35,458 nucleotides of DNA, from contig JAJYFM010000020.1 in NCBI GenBank assembly GCA_021790895.1, forward strand, positions 1-35,458, written 5' to 3'. The first letter of the stretch is position 1, and each line of letters begins with the position of its first letter. The translations under genes were made by a program, and so were the position numbers. Shown piece after piece: positions 8,779-17,821 of this stretch. The notes under the pieces are model-generated. The model was given only the letters and a program-made list of their open reading frames with translations, was not told the DNA's origin and searched no databases. The stretch comes from a bacterium (GTDB lineage Bacteria > Vulcanimicrobiota > Vulcanimicrobiia > Vulcanimicrobiales > Vulcanimicrobiaceae).

Positions 8779-11190
8779 CTAGCGACTTACAATATTCACC
8801 GGAATTCCAATCTGCGCCGCCGTGCCGTCGGCACGGAGCGCTCGGAGTTGCAGGAGCACGCTGCGCTGCCCCTGAGCCATCCCAGCGTTGAAAGCAAAGC
8901 TGCCTTGCCAGGTCGACGGGCCGACCCGGCTCAGCGCAGTCGTCATGCCAAGCGTCCCCAACGTCACCTGCGTCACGTTGGTCGTCACGATCGCCGAAAC
9001 CAAAACCGGTGTGCCCGCAGCAAGAACGGTCGGCGAGAGCCGCGCATAAAAAATGCGCGGCGCATCGCCGGGGCCGGCAAACGCGTTCTGCGGCGGTGCA
9101 CCATACGTAAAAACATTCGCGTGCGCAAATGCCCAGGGCGTCGGCGCGGGGCCCGCGCTCGGGAAGGCGGTCGGCGTTGGTGCGAAACTCGGTGTCGGCG
9201 AGGGGGCGGCATGCGGTGCGCGCGCCGCACTCCCCGGGAATCGCGTCGACGGCGGTAAGGTGGGCAGCGGCTGCGGCGTCGGAATCGGCAGTACCGCCTG
9301 CGGCGGCGCATTCTGTCCCGCGCGCACGATATGCGGCGTCACCACGATCACCAATTCGTTGCGCGAGTAACTCACATCGGAGCTATCGAAGAGCTTGCCG
9401 ATCACTGGGATCTCTCCGAGCAACGGCACTTTGGTGACCGAGCGTTGCTTCGCTTCCTGAATCAATCCGCCGATCACCAAGGTCTGGTTATTGCGCAGCT
9501 CCACCACCGTCTGCGTGTCGCGCGTCGCGATTTGCGGCACGCCGTTGAGGAGACCGGTTAAACTGTTCACCACCGGGTGCAACGCCACCGTAATCAATCC
9601 CGTCGGGCCGACGATCGGCGTAATATCCAAACTCACGCCGGTATTAAACGTCTGCAACTGCTGCGTCACCGGCGTGCCGATGGAGCCGGAGGTCTGGGTT
9701 AAAATCGAAATCTGATCTCCGGCGTGAATGCTCGCCGTGCGCCCGGAGAGCGTCGCAATCCGCGGGTCGGCGAGCACGCGCGCATTTCCGTCTTGCACGA
9801 GTGCATTGAGCGTCGCGGTGAATTGCAGCGGCGTGCGCGTGAGCGCTTGCAATCCGCCGATCCGCCCGGGTAAGCCCGTCGTTGGGTCGCTCGGCGGAGA
9901 CATCTCCGTATACGTGCTAAAGACCGCCGGCGAGAGCGTGAGCCCTAAATTCCGCGCCACGTTCTCATCGACTTCCAACACCTCGGTATCCAATTCCACT
10001 AAAGGTTTTGGCATATCGAGTTTGGCGATGAGGGCGCGCGCCATCGCGATGCTCGACGGATCTCCGGTCAGCACGATTTGATTGGAGTTCTGCGGAACGG
10101 CTAGATGCAGATCGGGCGCGAGCGTGCCCAGCGCTTGCTGCACCGCCGAGGCGATATCGCTTGCCGAGGTGGAGGGCGCATCGTTGAGCCCCGGCATCGC
10201 CGCATCCAACGTCACCACCGCCACGTTGCCCCCACCGTACGCAGGCGTCGCCCCAGGCAGACCCGGCGCGCCCGACGTCGCACTCCCATCGAGTTGCGCG
10301 ATCCCCGCAGCAATCCGTCGCTGATCCCGTGCCGAGGCCGTCACCGATAACGCGTTGAGCGACCCGTCAACAACGACATCTGCATGAGGAAACGACCGGC
10401 GCACCAGCGCGCCAACCGATGAGGCGGCAACCGCGTGGAGCCGATAGATCTGCGTGTACCGCGTCATCGCCGCTGGGCGGTCGAGTTGGTGCGCGAGCGT
10501 CTGCGCCGCCGAGATGTCCTCAGGAGCACCGCGCAGTAAAATCGAACTGCCGGAAATCAAGGCGCGAACCCGCGGATACGCGCGCTCCACCGCGAGTGCA
10601 ACGTTGCGCGGATTCGCCGCGAGCACACGCACCGCCGCAGCGGCAACCGGCGCGGGCGCTGGCGTTGCCTCGACGCGCTCGAGCCCGTCGAGCACCGCCT
10701 CCACTTCGTGTAGCGCGTGCGGTGCCGCGCGGAGCAGCACCTTCCATTTCCCGGCGGCGGAAATCGCCGCGTGTGGAAAAATTCGGCGTAATTGCTCGGC
10801 AACGACCGCTGCATTCCCACGGTCGAGCGGCACCACTGTGGCGCGTGCTGCACGAGGATCGCGAACGTCGATCCCCGCGACCACCGTGCGCATCGCATCG
10901 AGATCGCGCGCGTCAGCAACCACCACCACCGCATTCGCGCTGCCGTCAACGCGTATACGTGCGTGCGGATACAATCCATGCAACACCGCAGCAGCGCGGG
11001 ATGCGGAGATCGCGTGCAACGCAAAGACCACCGCCTGCGATTCCGGGCGCGGCTGCGCCGCGCGCGACGGCGGCACCGCAATCAACGCCAAAAGCAGAAC
11101 GCCGCAACTCGCTGCGGCGCCGACACGAGAAAACCACGAGCCGACACGCAAAAAACGCCGACGAGGGAATCGCTCCATAGGCGCGCCCAT
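8779..11190 (-). CDS. Secretin-family outer-membrane channel (GspD/PilQ-like)
   Basis: The protein has 803 residues. The N-terminus has basic residues then a hydrophobic segment (SCGVLLLALIAVPPSRA), a signal peptide. Several short N0/N1-type ring-building repeats follow, each of the form VxxLHAxxASxVxxLVxxxFPHAxVxVD. The secretin domain spans roughly 390-630 and carries the family signature VPLLGEIPVIGKLF. The tail has a Pro-rich stretch (about 645-695) and a final beta-rich, Ig-like segment of about 90 residues. Secretins form the outer-membrane gate of type II secretion, type IV pili and type III secretion. No other gene of such a machine is visible here, so the client system is unknown. 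The signal-peptide-bearing RHS gene follows 91 bases downstream on the same strand, so it is a possible passenger (inference). The start could be the first ATG or the one four codons later. Confidence 0.9.
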   Translation of the reverse strand: MGAPMERFPRRRFLRVGSWFSRVGAAASCGVLLLALIAVPPSRAAQPRPESQAVVFALHAISASRAAAVLHGLYPHARIRVDGSANAVVVVADARDLDAMRTVVAGIDVRDPRAARATVVPLDRGNAAVVAEQLRRIFPHAAISAAGKWKVLLRAAPHALHEVEAVLDGLERVEATPAPAPVAAAAVRVLAANPRNVALAVERAYPRVRALISGSSILLRGAPEDISAAQTLAHQLDRPAAMTRYTQIYRLHAVAASSVGALVRRSFPHADVVVDGSLNALSVTASARDQRRIAAGIAQLDGSATSGAPGLPGATPAYGGGNVAVVTLDAAMPGLNDAPSTSASDIASAVQQALGTLAPDLHLAVPQNSNQIVLTGDPSSIAMARALIAKLDMPKPLVELDTEVLEVDENVARNLGLTLSPAVFSTYTEMSPPSDPTTGLPGRIGGLQALTRTPLQFTATLNALVQDGNARVLADPRIATLSGRTASIHAGDQISILTQTSGSIGTPVTQQLQTFNTGVSLDITPIVGPTGLITVALHPVVNSLTGLLNGVPQIATRDTQTVVELRNNQTLVIGGLIQEAKQRSVTKVPLLGEIPVIGKLFDSSDVSYSRNELVIVVTPHIVRAGQNAPPQAVLPIPTPQPLPTLPPSTRFPGSAARAPHAAPSPTPSFAPTPTAFPSAGPAPTPWAFAHANVFTYGAPPQNAFAGPGDAPRIFYARLSPTVLAAGTPVLVSAIVTTNVTQVTLGTLGMTTALSRVGPSTWQGSFAFNAGMAQGQRSVLLQLRALRADGTAAQIGIPVNIVSR

Positions 11191-11464
11191 CCTTAGCTGC
11201 CTGCGGCCGGAAGGCCTTTACAGAAGCAAAACATTATGACCCGGCTTTTGTCGCAGACACTCTCCTTGCAGACTCTCGGAGAATCCGCCGTACGACCAAC
11301 ATTCGGTCATTGCAGATCGCCTCGCTGGCGATGCCTGTCTCGACGCCGCTTCGCCGATTGGTTCGCCTGAGCAACGGACTCGGGCAACATCGACGGTAAC
11401 CGCAGCCGAACGAGCGTTCGATGTCAACGCCGGATTTCGCCCTCCCCCGTCGAAGCGGCCAGGG
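11191..11464. other. Divergent intergenic region between the secretin and membrane-protein genes
   Basis: This 274-base stretch must hold promoters for both directions. On the minus strand I see a TTGACA (11423-11428) with a poor -10 17 bases on. The perfect palindrome CGAACG-ag-CGTTCG lies in that spacer (11407-11420), a possible operator. A CATAAT -10-like hexamer nearer the secretin start lacks a good -35. No riboswitch fold is recognisable. Confidence 0.3.
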
Positions 11465-12100
11465 GTGCCCAGCTCCATTTTCCCCGGTGCCTCGCGACGG
11501 GAGCGCGCCTTCTGTGCGAGCGTCGCGGTGCTCGCTGCCGCACTCGCCGATCCGTGCCTTGAGTTTGCCTCCAACGCCGGCTGGTTCGGAAGCGGCCGCT
11601 TTACCGATCACAGCATGGCCGACGTGCTGCCCACCCTGCTCTTCGGCGCCCTCTTCCTCGTCGCCCAACTGCTCGGCATCTTCCGCCGCGCTTCCATTCG
11701 TCTCCGGCTCGACGAGCCGCTACGCCGACCGCTCGCGCGGCTGCTGCCGGGCATCTTCATGCTCCAACTCGCGTTGCTCTTTTCGATCGAGAGCCTCGAA
11801 CAACGCCTCGTGTACGGAGATTTTCTCGGCGGAGCGCTCTGGTTGGGTGCGCCGATCGCGATCGCGCTCGTCGTTCACGCGCTCTTCACGCTCTGCACCG
11901 CCTTCCTCGTCGCCGCCACGCTGCGCGAATTCACGCGCCACGCGCCGGCGTTTGCAGCGGCGGTGCGCCTGCGCCGCGAGAAAAACGCTCCGCTTGCAAT
12001 CGCACTCCGACGCACCTTCGCCTTTGCCGCGGCGGCATTACCCGAGCGCACCTTTGGTTCCAGCGGGAAACGCGCTCCTCCGATTCGGGTGATTTCGTAA
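11465..12100 (+). CDS. Small integral membrane protein of unknown function
   Basis: The protein has 211 residues if it starts at the GTG at 11465. Hydrophobic segments lie at about 19-32, 52-70, 90-108 and 122-155, giving about four membrane helices joined by basic loops. I do not recognise the family. The GTG start lacks a well-spaced Shine-Dalgarno (an AGGGG touches it). An in-frame ATG at 11615 is also possible and would remove the first segment. The LCP gene follows after 36 bases on the same strand, so the two may be co-transcribed. The C-terminus is Arg/Ala-rich and probably cytoplasmic. Confidence 0.6.
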   Translation: MPSSIFPGASRRERAFCASVAVLAAALADPCLEFASNAGWFGSGRFTDHSMADVLPTLLFGALFLVAQLLGIFRRASIRLRLDEPLRRPLARLLPGIFMLQLALLFSIESLEQRLVYGDFLGGALWLGAPIAIALVVHALFTLCTAFLVAATLREFTRHAPAFAAAVRLRREKNAPLAIALRRTFAFAAAALPERTFGSSGKRAPPIRVIS

Positions 12101-12136
12101 CCCCATCAATCGCACGACACCCTTCGGAGTATTCTC

Positions 12137-13381
12137 TTGCCCATAAAACGACAACGCGTGCGCCCGCATATGGCGCGCATTCTCATCGCCTGCGCTCTGC
12201 TCGCATTCATCCTCGGATTTGCGATCTTCTTTTCGCAGGGCATACGCCGCCTTGCCGGCGGAGTTGCCGCACGGCTGACGTTGGGAACGCAACCGATCGA
12301 TATCCTCGTCATCGCCAATAATGCGCGCGGCGTCGCCGCGAACGATCCGCTCGGCCTCGGCACCGCAGCGGGGCAAGCCGACGTGATTCTGCTCGCGCGG
12401 ATCGATCCGGCGGCACACCGCATCTACGCGATTACGATTCCTCGCGATACGCTCTTCGCGCAACCCGGTTGGAACGATCCGGTACCGAAAATTAAAACGC
12501 TCTTCTTCATGGGCAATCAAGAGAGCCCACCGCAGGGGCCGCAAGAGCTCGCGAAAGCCGTCGCGCAGCTCACCGGCCTGCCCGTCGACGGGTATATCGC
12601 GGCGAATTTTTCCGGTTTCGAACGCGCGGTCAATCTCGTCGGCGGCATCACCGTCGACGTCAAGCAACGCATCTACGACCCGCGCCATAGCGGAGCGAAT
12701 TTCCAACCCGGGCTTCAACACATGAATGGGAAAGAGGCGCTCGCCTTCGTACGCGTCCGGCAGAATATCGCCGGGAACGCCTATCGTATCAACGATTTCC
12801 AACGCATGCAGGCGGAGGTTGAGGTGCTCGGTATCCTCCGCAACACCTTGCTCAACCCTGCGCACGCCGCGACGCTGATCCCGCATTTCGTGAAAGCGAT
12901 GCACGGCGATATCGCCACCGACCTTCCGCAGGCGCGCCTTATCCAAATCGGCATCGCGATGGCCGGAGCGCCGGTCTACCAAGTTCCGCTCGGGTCGATC
13001 GAGGATTCGATGACGCTCGCTCCGGCGAGCCTCCCGGGGATCAACGCCGAGGGTTATCTCGACGGTGCCGATTACGACGTGCTCGATCCGGCAGAGATCG
13101 CTCGGCGCCTCGCGCAGTTCGGAGCGGCGAGCCCCAGCCTAGGAATCGATTTTCCGCCCCATGCGCAGGTGCATATCTCGCTCTACGGGAGCGCGCACAT
13201 GGCGTTGCATTTCGAACATCTCGGCTTCCAGGTAACGCGCGCGGGTGCCGCGACCGGAGCGCAGATCGTTCTCTACCCGGCAGGCGACGCGGCGGCTGGA
13301 TGGGAGGCTGCGCGCGCACTCGGCGGCGGCGACGTCACCGTCGAACCCGGAACGAACAGTACGGTGGTCGTCGAGGAATAG
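12137..13381 (+). CDS. LCP (LytR-CpsA-Psr) family envelope ligase
   Basis: The protein has 414 residues. It has a basic N-terminus and one membrane anchor (about 13-33, ILIACALLAFILGFAIFF), then an extracytoplasmic LCP domain. Family motifs include the early beta strand IDILVIANNA, the arginine-containing ITIPRDTLF, the VNLVGGITVDV strand and the HMNGKEALAFVRVRQ region with its phosphate-binding arginines. A LytR_C-type domain occupies about 325-414. LCP enzymes move undecaprenyl-linked glycopolymers onto peptidoglycan or other acceptors. The start is a TTG with a GGAG Shine-Dalgarno 8 bases upstream. The next ATG, 11 codons on, has none. In a diderm the acceptor is less clear than in Gram-positives. 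Confidence 0.9.
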   Translation: MPIKRQRVRPHMARILIACALLAFILGFAIFFSQGIRRLAGGVAARLTLGTQPIDILVIANNARGVAANDPLGLGTAAGQADVILLARIDPAAHRIYAITIPRDTLFAQPGWNDPVPKIKTLFFMGNQESPPQGPQELAKAVAQLTGLPVDGYIAANFSGFERAVNLVGGITVDVKQRIYDPRHSGANFQPGLQHMNGKEALAFVRVRQNIAGNAYRINDFQRMQAEVEVLGILRNTLLNPAHAATLIPHFVKAMHGDIATDLPQARLIQIGIAMAGAPVYQVPLGSIEDSMTLAPASLPGINAEGYLDGADYDVLDPAEIARRLAQFGAASPSLGIDFPPHAQVHISLYGSAHMALHFEHLGFQVTRAGAATGAQIVLYPAGDAAAGWEAARALGGGDVTVEPGTNSTVVVEE

Positions 13382-13399
13382 GCTCCGTTTAGGGAGCCT
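13380..13399. terminator. Hairpin between convergent genes
   Basis: AGGCTCC (13380-13386) and GGAGCCT (13393-13399) form a perfect 7-bp stem with a 6-base loop. The stem begins within the TAG stop of the LCP gene and the loop overlaps the stop of the opposing secreted-protein gene. It lacks a T tract on either strand, so it is a terminator-like barrier rather than a classical intrinsic terminator. Confidence 0.5.
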
Positions 13400-14231
13400 T
13401 CCTCGAGGGCGCTCCGCTGCAGACACGAGCTGCGGCGATGATCTTCGGTGCAACGGCGTTCTGCCGTTGCACCATCGCCGACCGAGCCCAGCGCATCACG
13501 CTGGCGACCGCGCTAATGGGATTGTAGCCCAAACTCAGACCCGGCAGATTTTTGAGATTGACCGTCCCGGCACCGAGCGTCGGCGGGGGAAGCCCCGCAT
13601 AATTTTCATTATAGAGCGTCGGGTTCGGCGTCGGGGTAGCAAAGGGGTTGCTCTGTATTTCTTGCGTTCCGCTGAGCGTGCCGATATATTCAAATCCGGA
13701 GTGCTGCATATCGGCGAGTTGGCGCGTCGTCACGAATCCGTTGATGAGATCGATCGCGGATTTTTGAATCTTGAGCGAATTCAACAACCCCGCTTTGATC
13801 GACGCAAGTTTTTTATAATCACCGCCCCTGCCCTTATTGAAAAGACTCTTATCGGCTAAAATTGCGTCGATTTTTTGCGTATTCTTGACGAGCGGCCCAA
13901 CGAGATACTCCATCCGCACTTGCGCGAGTTGGCGCGCCGAAGCGCCGACCGAACCCTCGGCGTTATAACGAACGTAGTCGTCGAAGAGCGGCTGGCTCTT
14001 CGCGATGATGGCATTGTTCTGCAGCATCAACCCAATGGCGGGCCCAACCGCGCGGTGCAGCCCGGTGCAAAGCGGGCGAGCGATGACATGGATGATGACG
14101 GGGAGTTTCAATTCGCTCGGCGGCGGGGAAGAGACGGCCTTCGCCTGTCCGTTTGCGAGCCCGGCCGCAGCAAGCGACGCGCAGAGCACCAGCACGGAAA
14201 CCGGGGCGAGCAGACGACTGCGTACGTTCAT
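13389..14231 (-). CDS. Secreted protein of unknown function
   Basis: The protein has 280 residues with a clear signal peptide (about 1-29: basic start, then APVSVLVLCASLAAAGLANG). The mature part is mixed alpha-helical with a Pro-rich stretch near 200-220 (NPFATPTPNPTLYNENYAG). I do not recognise the family. A strong AAGGAGG Shine-Dalgarno lies 10 bases before the ATG, so translation is probably efficient. It lies 59 bases downstream of cheW on the same strand and may be the last gene of the chemotaxis unit. Nothing in it points to chemotaxis or flagella beyond that position. Confidence 0.7.
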   Translation of the reverse strand: MNVRSRLLAPVSVLVLCASLAAAGLANGQAKAVSSPPPSELKLPVIIHVIARPLCTGLHRAVGPAIGLMLQNNAIIAKSQPLFDDYVRYNAEGSVGASARQLAQVRMEYLVGPLVKNTQKIDAILADKSLFNKGRGGDYKKLASIKAGLLNSLKIQKSAIDLINGFVTTRQLADMQHSGFEYIGTLSGTQEIQSNPFATPTPNPTLYNENYAGLPPPTLGAGTVNLKNLPGLSLGYNPISAVASVMRWARSAMVQRQNAVAPKIIAAARVCSGAPSRKAP

Positions 14232-14290
14232 AGGGATCGATCCTCCTTAGCACCGGAACGACCCGGCAGAGAGAATCGTTTCGGCGCTTG

Positions 14291-14797
14291 CTATTCGGCG
14301 GCCTCGTCGACGCTATCGAGCGCCTGTTTCTCTTCGGCGGTGATGACTTTACTGAGGTCGAGTAAAATGATGAGCCGTGTATCGACTTTTCCGACACCTT
14401 GAATATACTCGGTGCCGATTCCGGCGACCATCTCGGGCGCATCTTCGACGTTTTCAACCGGAATATTGAGCACTTCGGAGACACTATCGACAACGATGCC
14501 GACGCGTTTGCTACCGATATCGGTGACGATGATGCGCGTCGATTTCGTGTGCTCGGCGCGGTTCATGCCGAAGCGCGTACGCAAGTCGATGATCGGAATC
14601 AGTTGCCCGCGGAGGTTGATAACGCCCTCCATGAAGCGCGGTGCGCGCGGCACGTGCGTGATCTCGACCATGCGAATGATTTCTTGCACCTGCGAGATAT
14701 CGACGCCGTACTCTTCACCGCCTAAGCGGAAGGAGACGACCTGAAAGGTCTCGCCGGAATACTGCTGCTTCTTCTCTTCTCGTTGCTCGGCCATCAT
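14291..14797 (-). CDS. cheW: Chemotaxis coupling protein CheW
   Basis: The protein has 168 residues and a single CheW/SH3-like domain after a charged N-terminal tail. Family features include FRLGGEEYGVDISQVQEI, the MEGVINLRGQLIPIIDLR core and VGIVVDSVSEVLNI. CheW links chemoreceptors to the kinase CheA at the inner membrane array. The gene follows cheA by 5 bases, so the pair is co-transcribed. No chemoreceptor, cheR or cheB gene is in the window. Two consecutive Met codons make the exact start uncertain by one residue. Confidence 0.96.
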   Translation of the reverse strand: MMAEQREEKKQQYSGETFQVVSFRLGGEEYGVDISQVQEIIRMVEITHVPRAPRFMEGVINLRGQLIPIIDLRTRFGMNRAEHTKSTRIIVTDIGSKRVGIVVDSVSEVLNIPVENVEDAPEMVAGIGTEYIQGVGKVDTRLIILLDLSKVITAEEKQALDSVDEAAE

Positions 14798-14802
14798 GAC
14801 TA

Positions 14803-16728
14803 TTATACTCCTGAAAACTCGGCGCGCGTGACTTTACCGCCGGCATAGGCGTCGCTGACCAGGGAATGGACGTCGATAATCAACGAGATCGACCCGTTGC
14901 CGAGAATCGTCGCCCCCGAGATTCCCGGAATCCGCCCGACGACATCGGAGAGCGGTTTGATGACGATCTCTTGCTCGCCTTCGAAGGAATCGACGACCAA
15001 GCCGACCTGCCGCCCTTGGAGGCCGACGATCACGATCATCACTTTTTCGGGGTCGCGGTCACCCCCGAGTTCGAAGAAATCAGCGATACGCAGCAACGGC
15101 ACGACCTGGCCGCGCAACGTAATCACCTCCGAACCATGAACCGTACGAACGTCGGGCATCTCGACGCGCTGCGATTCGATCACCGAATCGAGCGGGATGG
15201 CGTAGAGTTCGTCAACGACGCGAACGAGCAGCGCCTGAATGATCGCCAGCGTCAACGGCAACTTAATCGTGAAACGCGTCCCTTGCCCCGGAGCTGAATC
15301 GACATCGAAGATGCCTTTGAGCTTAGTGATGTTCCGTTTCACCACATCCATGCCGACACCGCGTCCGCTGACATCGGAGACTTCGTCGGCGGTTGAAAAC
15401 CCAGGGGTGAAGATCAACTCGATGAGTTCGCGATCGGTCAAGCGATCCTCGGTATCGATAAGACCATTCTTGATCGCTTTCGCGCGGACTTTGTCGAGGT
15501 TGATGCCGCCGCCGTCGTCGGAGATCTCGATGATGATTTGGTTGCCTTCGTGATAGGCGTTCAGCGCGATCGTGCCCAAGCGCGGTTTGCCCTGACGCTC
15601 GCGTTCGTCAGGAGCCTCGATCCCATGGTCGACGCAGTTGCGCAGGAGATGCATCAGCGGCTCGCCGACTTCGTCGACGATCGTTTTATCGAGATCGGTA
15701 TCGGCGCCCGATATCTGCAACTGCACTTCTTTCCCGCGCGCCTTCGCAACATCGCGCACGGTGCGCGGGAAGCGATCGAAGACCTGTCCGATCGGCACCA
15801 TGCGCACTTTCATAATCGATTCTTGAATCTCGTTGGTCGTGCGCGCGAGCAGTGCGGCGCTATCGGCGAGATCCTTCGAGAGCGGACCGATCAGCCCGAT
15901 CGAGGAGTTGAGCGCCCGATCCCCCATGAGTCGCCCGAGCGTCGTGGCGATATCGGAGATGCGGGTGCGGTTGATGACGAGCTCTCCGACGAGATTGAGC
16001 AGCGCGTCGAGACGATCGATATCGACGCGAATCGTCTGCGCGAGCGAGCTGCGCTTCCCTTGGGCCGCGGCTTTTTTCGCGTCCTCCCCGTTCGCACGCG
16101 CCGGCGCGGCCGCCGGTGCGGCGCTCGCTGCCGGCGCTGCGGGAGCCTCGGGGCTGGGGGCCGGTGCGGGGGGTGCGGCGGCCGCCGCCTCGGCAAGCAT
16201 CCGCTCGATCTCGGCTTCGAAGGCGGCGATCTCCGCCTCGTTCATCGGCTCGCTGCCGACCGCTCCGCCGGACTCGCTCCGATCGGGGGTTTTCCCCTCG
16301 ATGACGTTCGACGTTTCGTTATAGATTGCAACGAACTGGTCGAGACGGCCGGTAAATTCATTGAGCCCGCTCGGCGGCGCGCTCTGTCCGATCGCCGCTT
16401 GCACCAGATCGGTTAAGAAGTCGCGCCCGGAGAAGAGAATCTCGACGCTTCCCTCCGAGAGCGGCATGCGCTCCTTGCGCAGCAAATCGCAGAGGTTTTC
16501 CAGCTTGTGCGCAAGCCCCTGAACCTCCGTGAACCCGAGCATTCCCGAACTGCCCTTAATGGTATGGAGCGCTCGGAAGAGCGAGTTCACGATCTCCGGA
16601 TCGGCCTGCCCGCTATCGACAAACTCTTCAAGACGCAGCAAATCCGCATCGATCTGCTGCAATAATTCTTCGGCTTCGTCGCGGAAGTACGCAACGAACT
16701 CTTCTTTATCGAATGGTTCGTCGGACAT
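14803..16728 (-). CDS. cheA: Chemotaxis histidine kinase CheA (no obvious P2 domain)
   Basis: The protein has 641 residues. P1 (HPt) covers about 1-110, with phospho-acceptor His55 in ALHTIKGSSGML. A Pro/Ala linker spans about 170-225. The P3 dimerisation helices cover about 232-330. The P4 ATPase domain includes the N-box HLLRNCVDHGIE, the G1 box DDGGGI and G2 around GRGVGMDV. The final P5 CheW-like domain covers about 500-641. CheA autophosphorylates and passes phosphate to CheY. Between P1 and P3 I find only a short acidic helix and low-complexity linker. The CheY/CheB-docking P2 domain seems absent, so phosphotransfer would rely on direct P1-CheY contact. The gene lies between cheC (40-base gap) and cheW. 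Confidence 0.97.
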   Translation of the reverse strand: MSDEPFDKEEFVAYFRDEAEELLQQIDADLLRLEEFVDSGQADPEIVNSLFRALHTIKGSSGMLGFTEVQGLAHKLENLCDLLRKERMPLSEGSVEILFSGRDFLTDLVQAAIGQSAPPSGLNEFTGRLDQFVAIYNETSNVIEGKTPDRSESGGAVGSEPMNEAEIAAFEAEIERMLAEAAAAAPPAPAPSPEAPAAPAASAAPAAAPARANGEDAKKAAAQGKRSSLAQTIRVDIDRLDALLNLVGELVINRTRISDIATTLGRLMGDRALNSSIGLIGPLSKDLADSAALLARTTNEIQESIMKVRMVPIGQVFDRFPRTVRDVAKARGKEVQLQISGADTDLDKTIVDEVGEPLMHLLRNCVDHGIEAPDERERQGKPRLGTIALNAYHEGNQIIIEISDDGGGINLDKVRAKAIKNGLIDTEDRLTDRELIELIFTPGFSTADEVSDVSGRGVGMDVVKRNITKLKGIFDVDSAPGQGTRFTIKLPLTLAIIQALLVRVVDELYAIPLDSVIESQRVEMPDVRTVHGSEVITLRGQVVPLLRIADFFELGGDRDPEKVMIVIVGLQGRQVGLVVDSFEGEQEIVIKPLSDVVGRIPGISGATILGNGSISLIIDVHSLVSDAYAGGKVTRAEFSGV

Positions 16729-16768
16729 CAGCGATTCTCAAACGCTCGTTCGGTGCAGCCCGGTACGC

Positions 16769-17380
16769 CTACTCGACGCCGAACGCCGAGAGCAGCGGCG
16801 TGAGCGACCCGGTCTCCGGAATCATGATGAACTGTCCGGCAACCTCTTTATCTTTATCGAGGAAACTGCTCTCGATAAGGAAGACGTCCTGGTCGGGCAA
16901 AATCGACATGAGCGTTCGAAACGCCGCTTGGATCGTGCCGTAGGAGAGCGTCGGAACCGAGGGCAGCAAGTTCACCCCGGTGAGTTGGATGATCGCCGTC
17001 AAATAGGAGCCGGCGATGATGTTGCCGAGCTCTTTGAGCGTCGAATCGGCGATCGAATCGAAAATTTGAATGTCGCCGATCACGCGATGGAGGAATTGGC
17101 TGACGAAATCGAGCGCCTGCTCGCGGTCGAAGAGGACGACCATCTGTCCGGGGGCCTCTCCGCGCACGTACATATGCAGCGCGGCGACGGTGCGGTTCTC
17201 GTGCCCGACGCGCGTTGCAAGATCGCGAAACTTAATAACGTCGATTCGCGGCTCGCTCAGGTTGATTTTTGCATTGAGCAATTGCGAGAGTGCCGTGGCA
17301 GCATGCCCGGCACCGATATTCCCGACCTCTTTCAGCGCATCTTTCTGAAGGTCGGTCAGATTCATGCCCTGATGGCTCAC
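16769..17380 (-). CDS. cheC: CheY-P phosphatase CheC
   Basis: The protein has 203 residues and two CheC active-site helices of pattern (D/S)xxxExxN. The first is DALKEVGN (Glu18, Asn21) and the second STLKELGN (Glu116, Asn119). Both motifs are intact, so both sites are probably active. CheC removes phosphate from CheY-P and in many species is stimulated by CheD, which is not in the window. The ATG overlaps the cheY stop by four bases (ATGA), which implies translational coupling of phosphatase and substrate. Confidence 0.94.
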   Translation of the reverse strand: MSHQGMNLTDLQKDALKEVGNIGAGHAATALSQLLNAKINLSEPRIDVIKFRDLATRVGHENRTVAALHMYVRGEAPGQMVVLFDREQALDFVSQFLHRVIGDIQIFDSIADSTLKELGNIIAGSYLTAIIQLTGVNLLPSVPTLSYGTIQAAFRTLMSILPDQDVFLIESSFLDKDKEVAGQFIMIPETGSLTPLLSAFGVE

Positions 17381-17742
17381 GCAAGCACCTTCGAGATGGT
17401 TTCGAGTATTTTCGGCGGTTGAAAGGGTTTGGTGATGAACGATTTCGCTCCGGCTTGAATCGCCTCAACGACGAGCGCTTGCTGCCCCATCGAAGTGCAC
17501 ATGATGATCTTGGCGTTGGGATCCATCGACATAATCTGACGGACCGCCGTGATTCCGTCCATCTCCGGCATCACCATATCCATCGTCACCAAATCGGGTT
17601 GCAATTGCTTATATTTATCGACCGCCTCGACACCGTTTTGGGCCTCGCCAACGACTTCATAGCCATGTTTGGAGAGGATCCCCTTGATCATCATTCGCAT
17701 GACGACGGCATCATCGACGATGAGGACCTTTTTACTCATCAA
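17377..17742 (-). CDS. cheY: Chemotaxis response regulator CheY
   Basis: The protein has 121 residues, a stand-alone receiver domain. The acidic pocket is Asp10-Asp11 and the phosphorylation site is Asp55 in VTMDMVMPEMDG. Thr83 (in MCTSMGQQ) and Lys105 (ITKPF) complete the conserved set. CheY-P binds the switch protein FliM, whose N-terminal docking motif is present in this cluster. The gene heads cheY-cheC-cheA-cheW. The 79-base gap to the pilZ stop is the largest in this part of the unit and could hold an internal promoter, though I recognise none. Confidence 0.95.
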   Translation of the reverse strand: MMSKKVLIVDDAVVMRMMIKGILSKHGYEVVGEAQNGVEAVDKYKQLQPDLVTMDMVMPEMDGITAVRQIMSMDPNAKIIMCTSMGQQALVVEAIQAGAKSFITKPFQPPKILETISKVLA

Positions 17743-17821
17743 AAACTCCCAGAGCGAAGGTGCGACGATATTTCACCGCTGAGGCGGCAAGGCCCCTCTG
17801 ATACGGCATCTTCGCCGTCGA

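Noticed and set aside
12038-12982. 314-codon minus-strand frame opposite the LCP gene
   Set aside because: The plus-strand frame has clear LCP motifs and a Shine-Dalgarno. The antisense product is charged and has no family features.
17743-17821. Possible c-di-GMP riboswitch between pilZ and cheY
   Set aside because: No GEMM-type conserved motifs; only short imperfect pairings are present.
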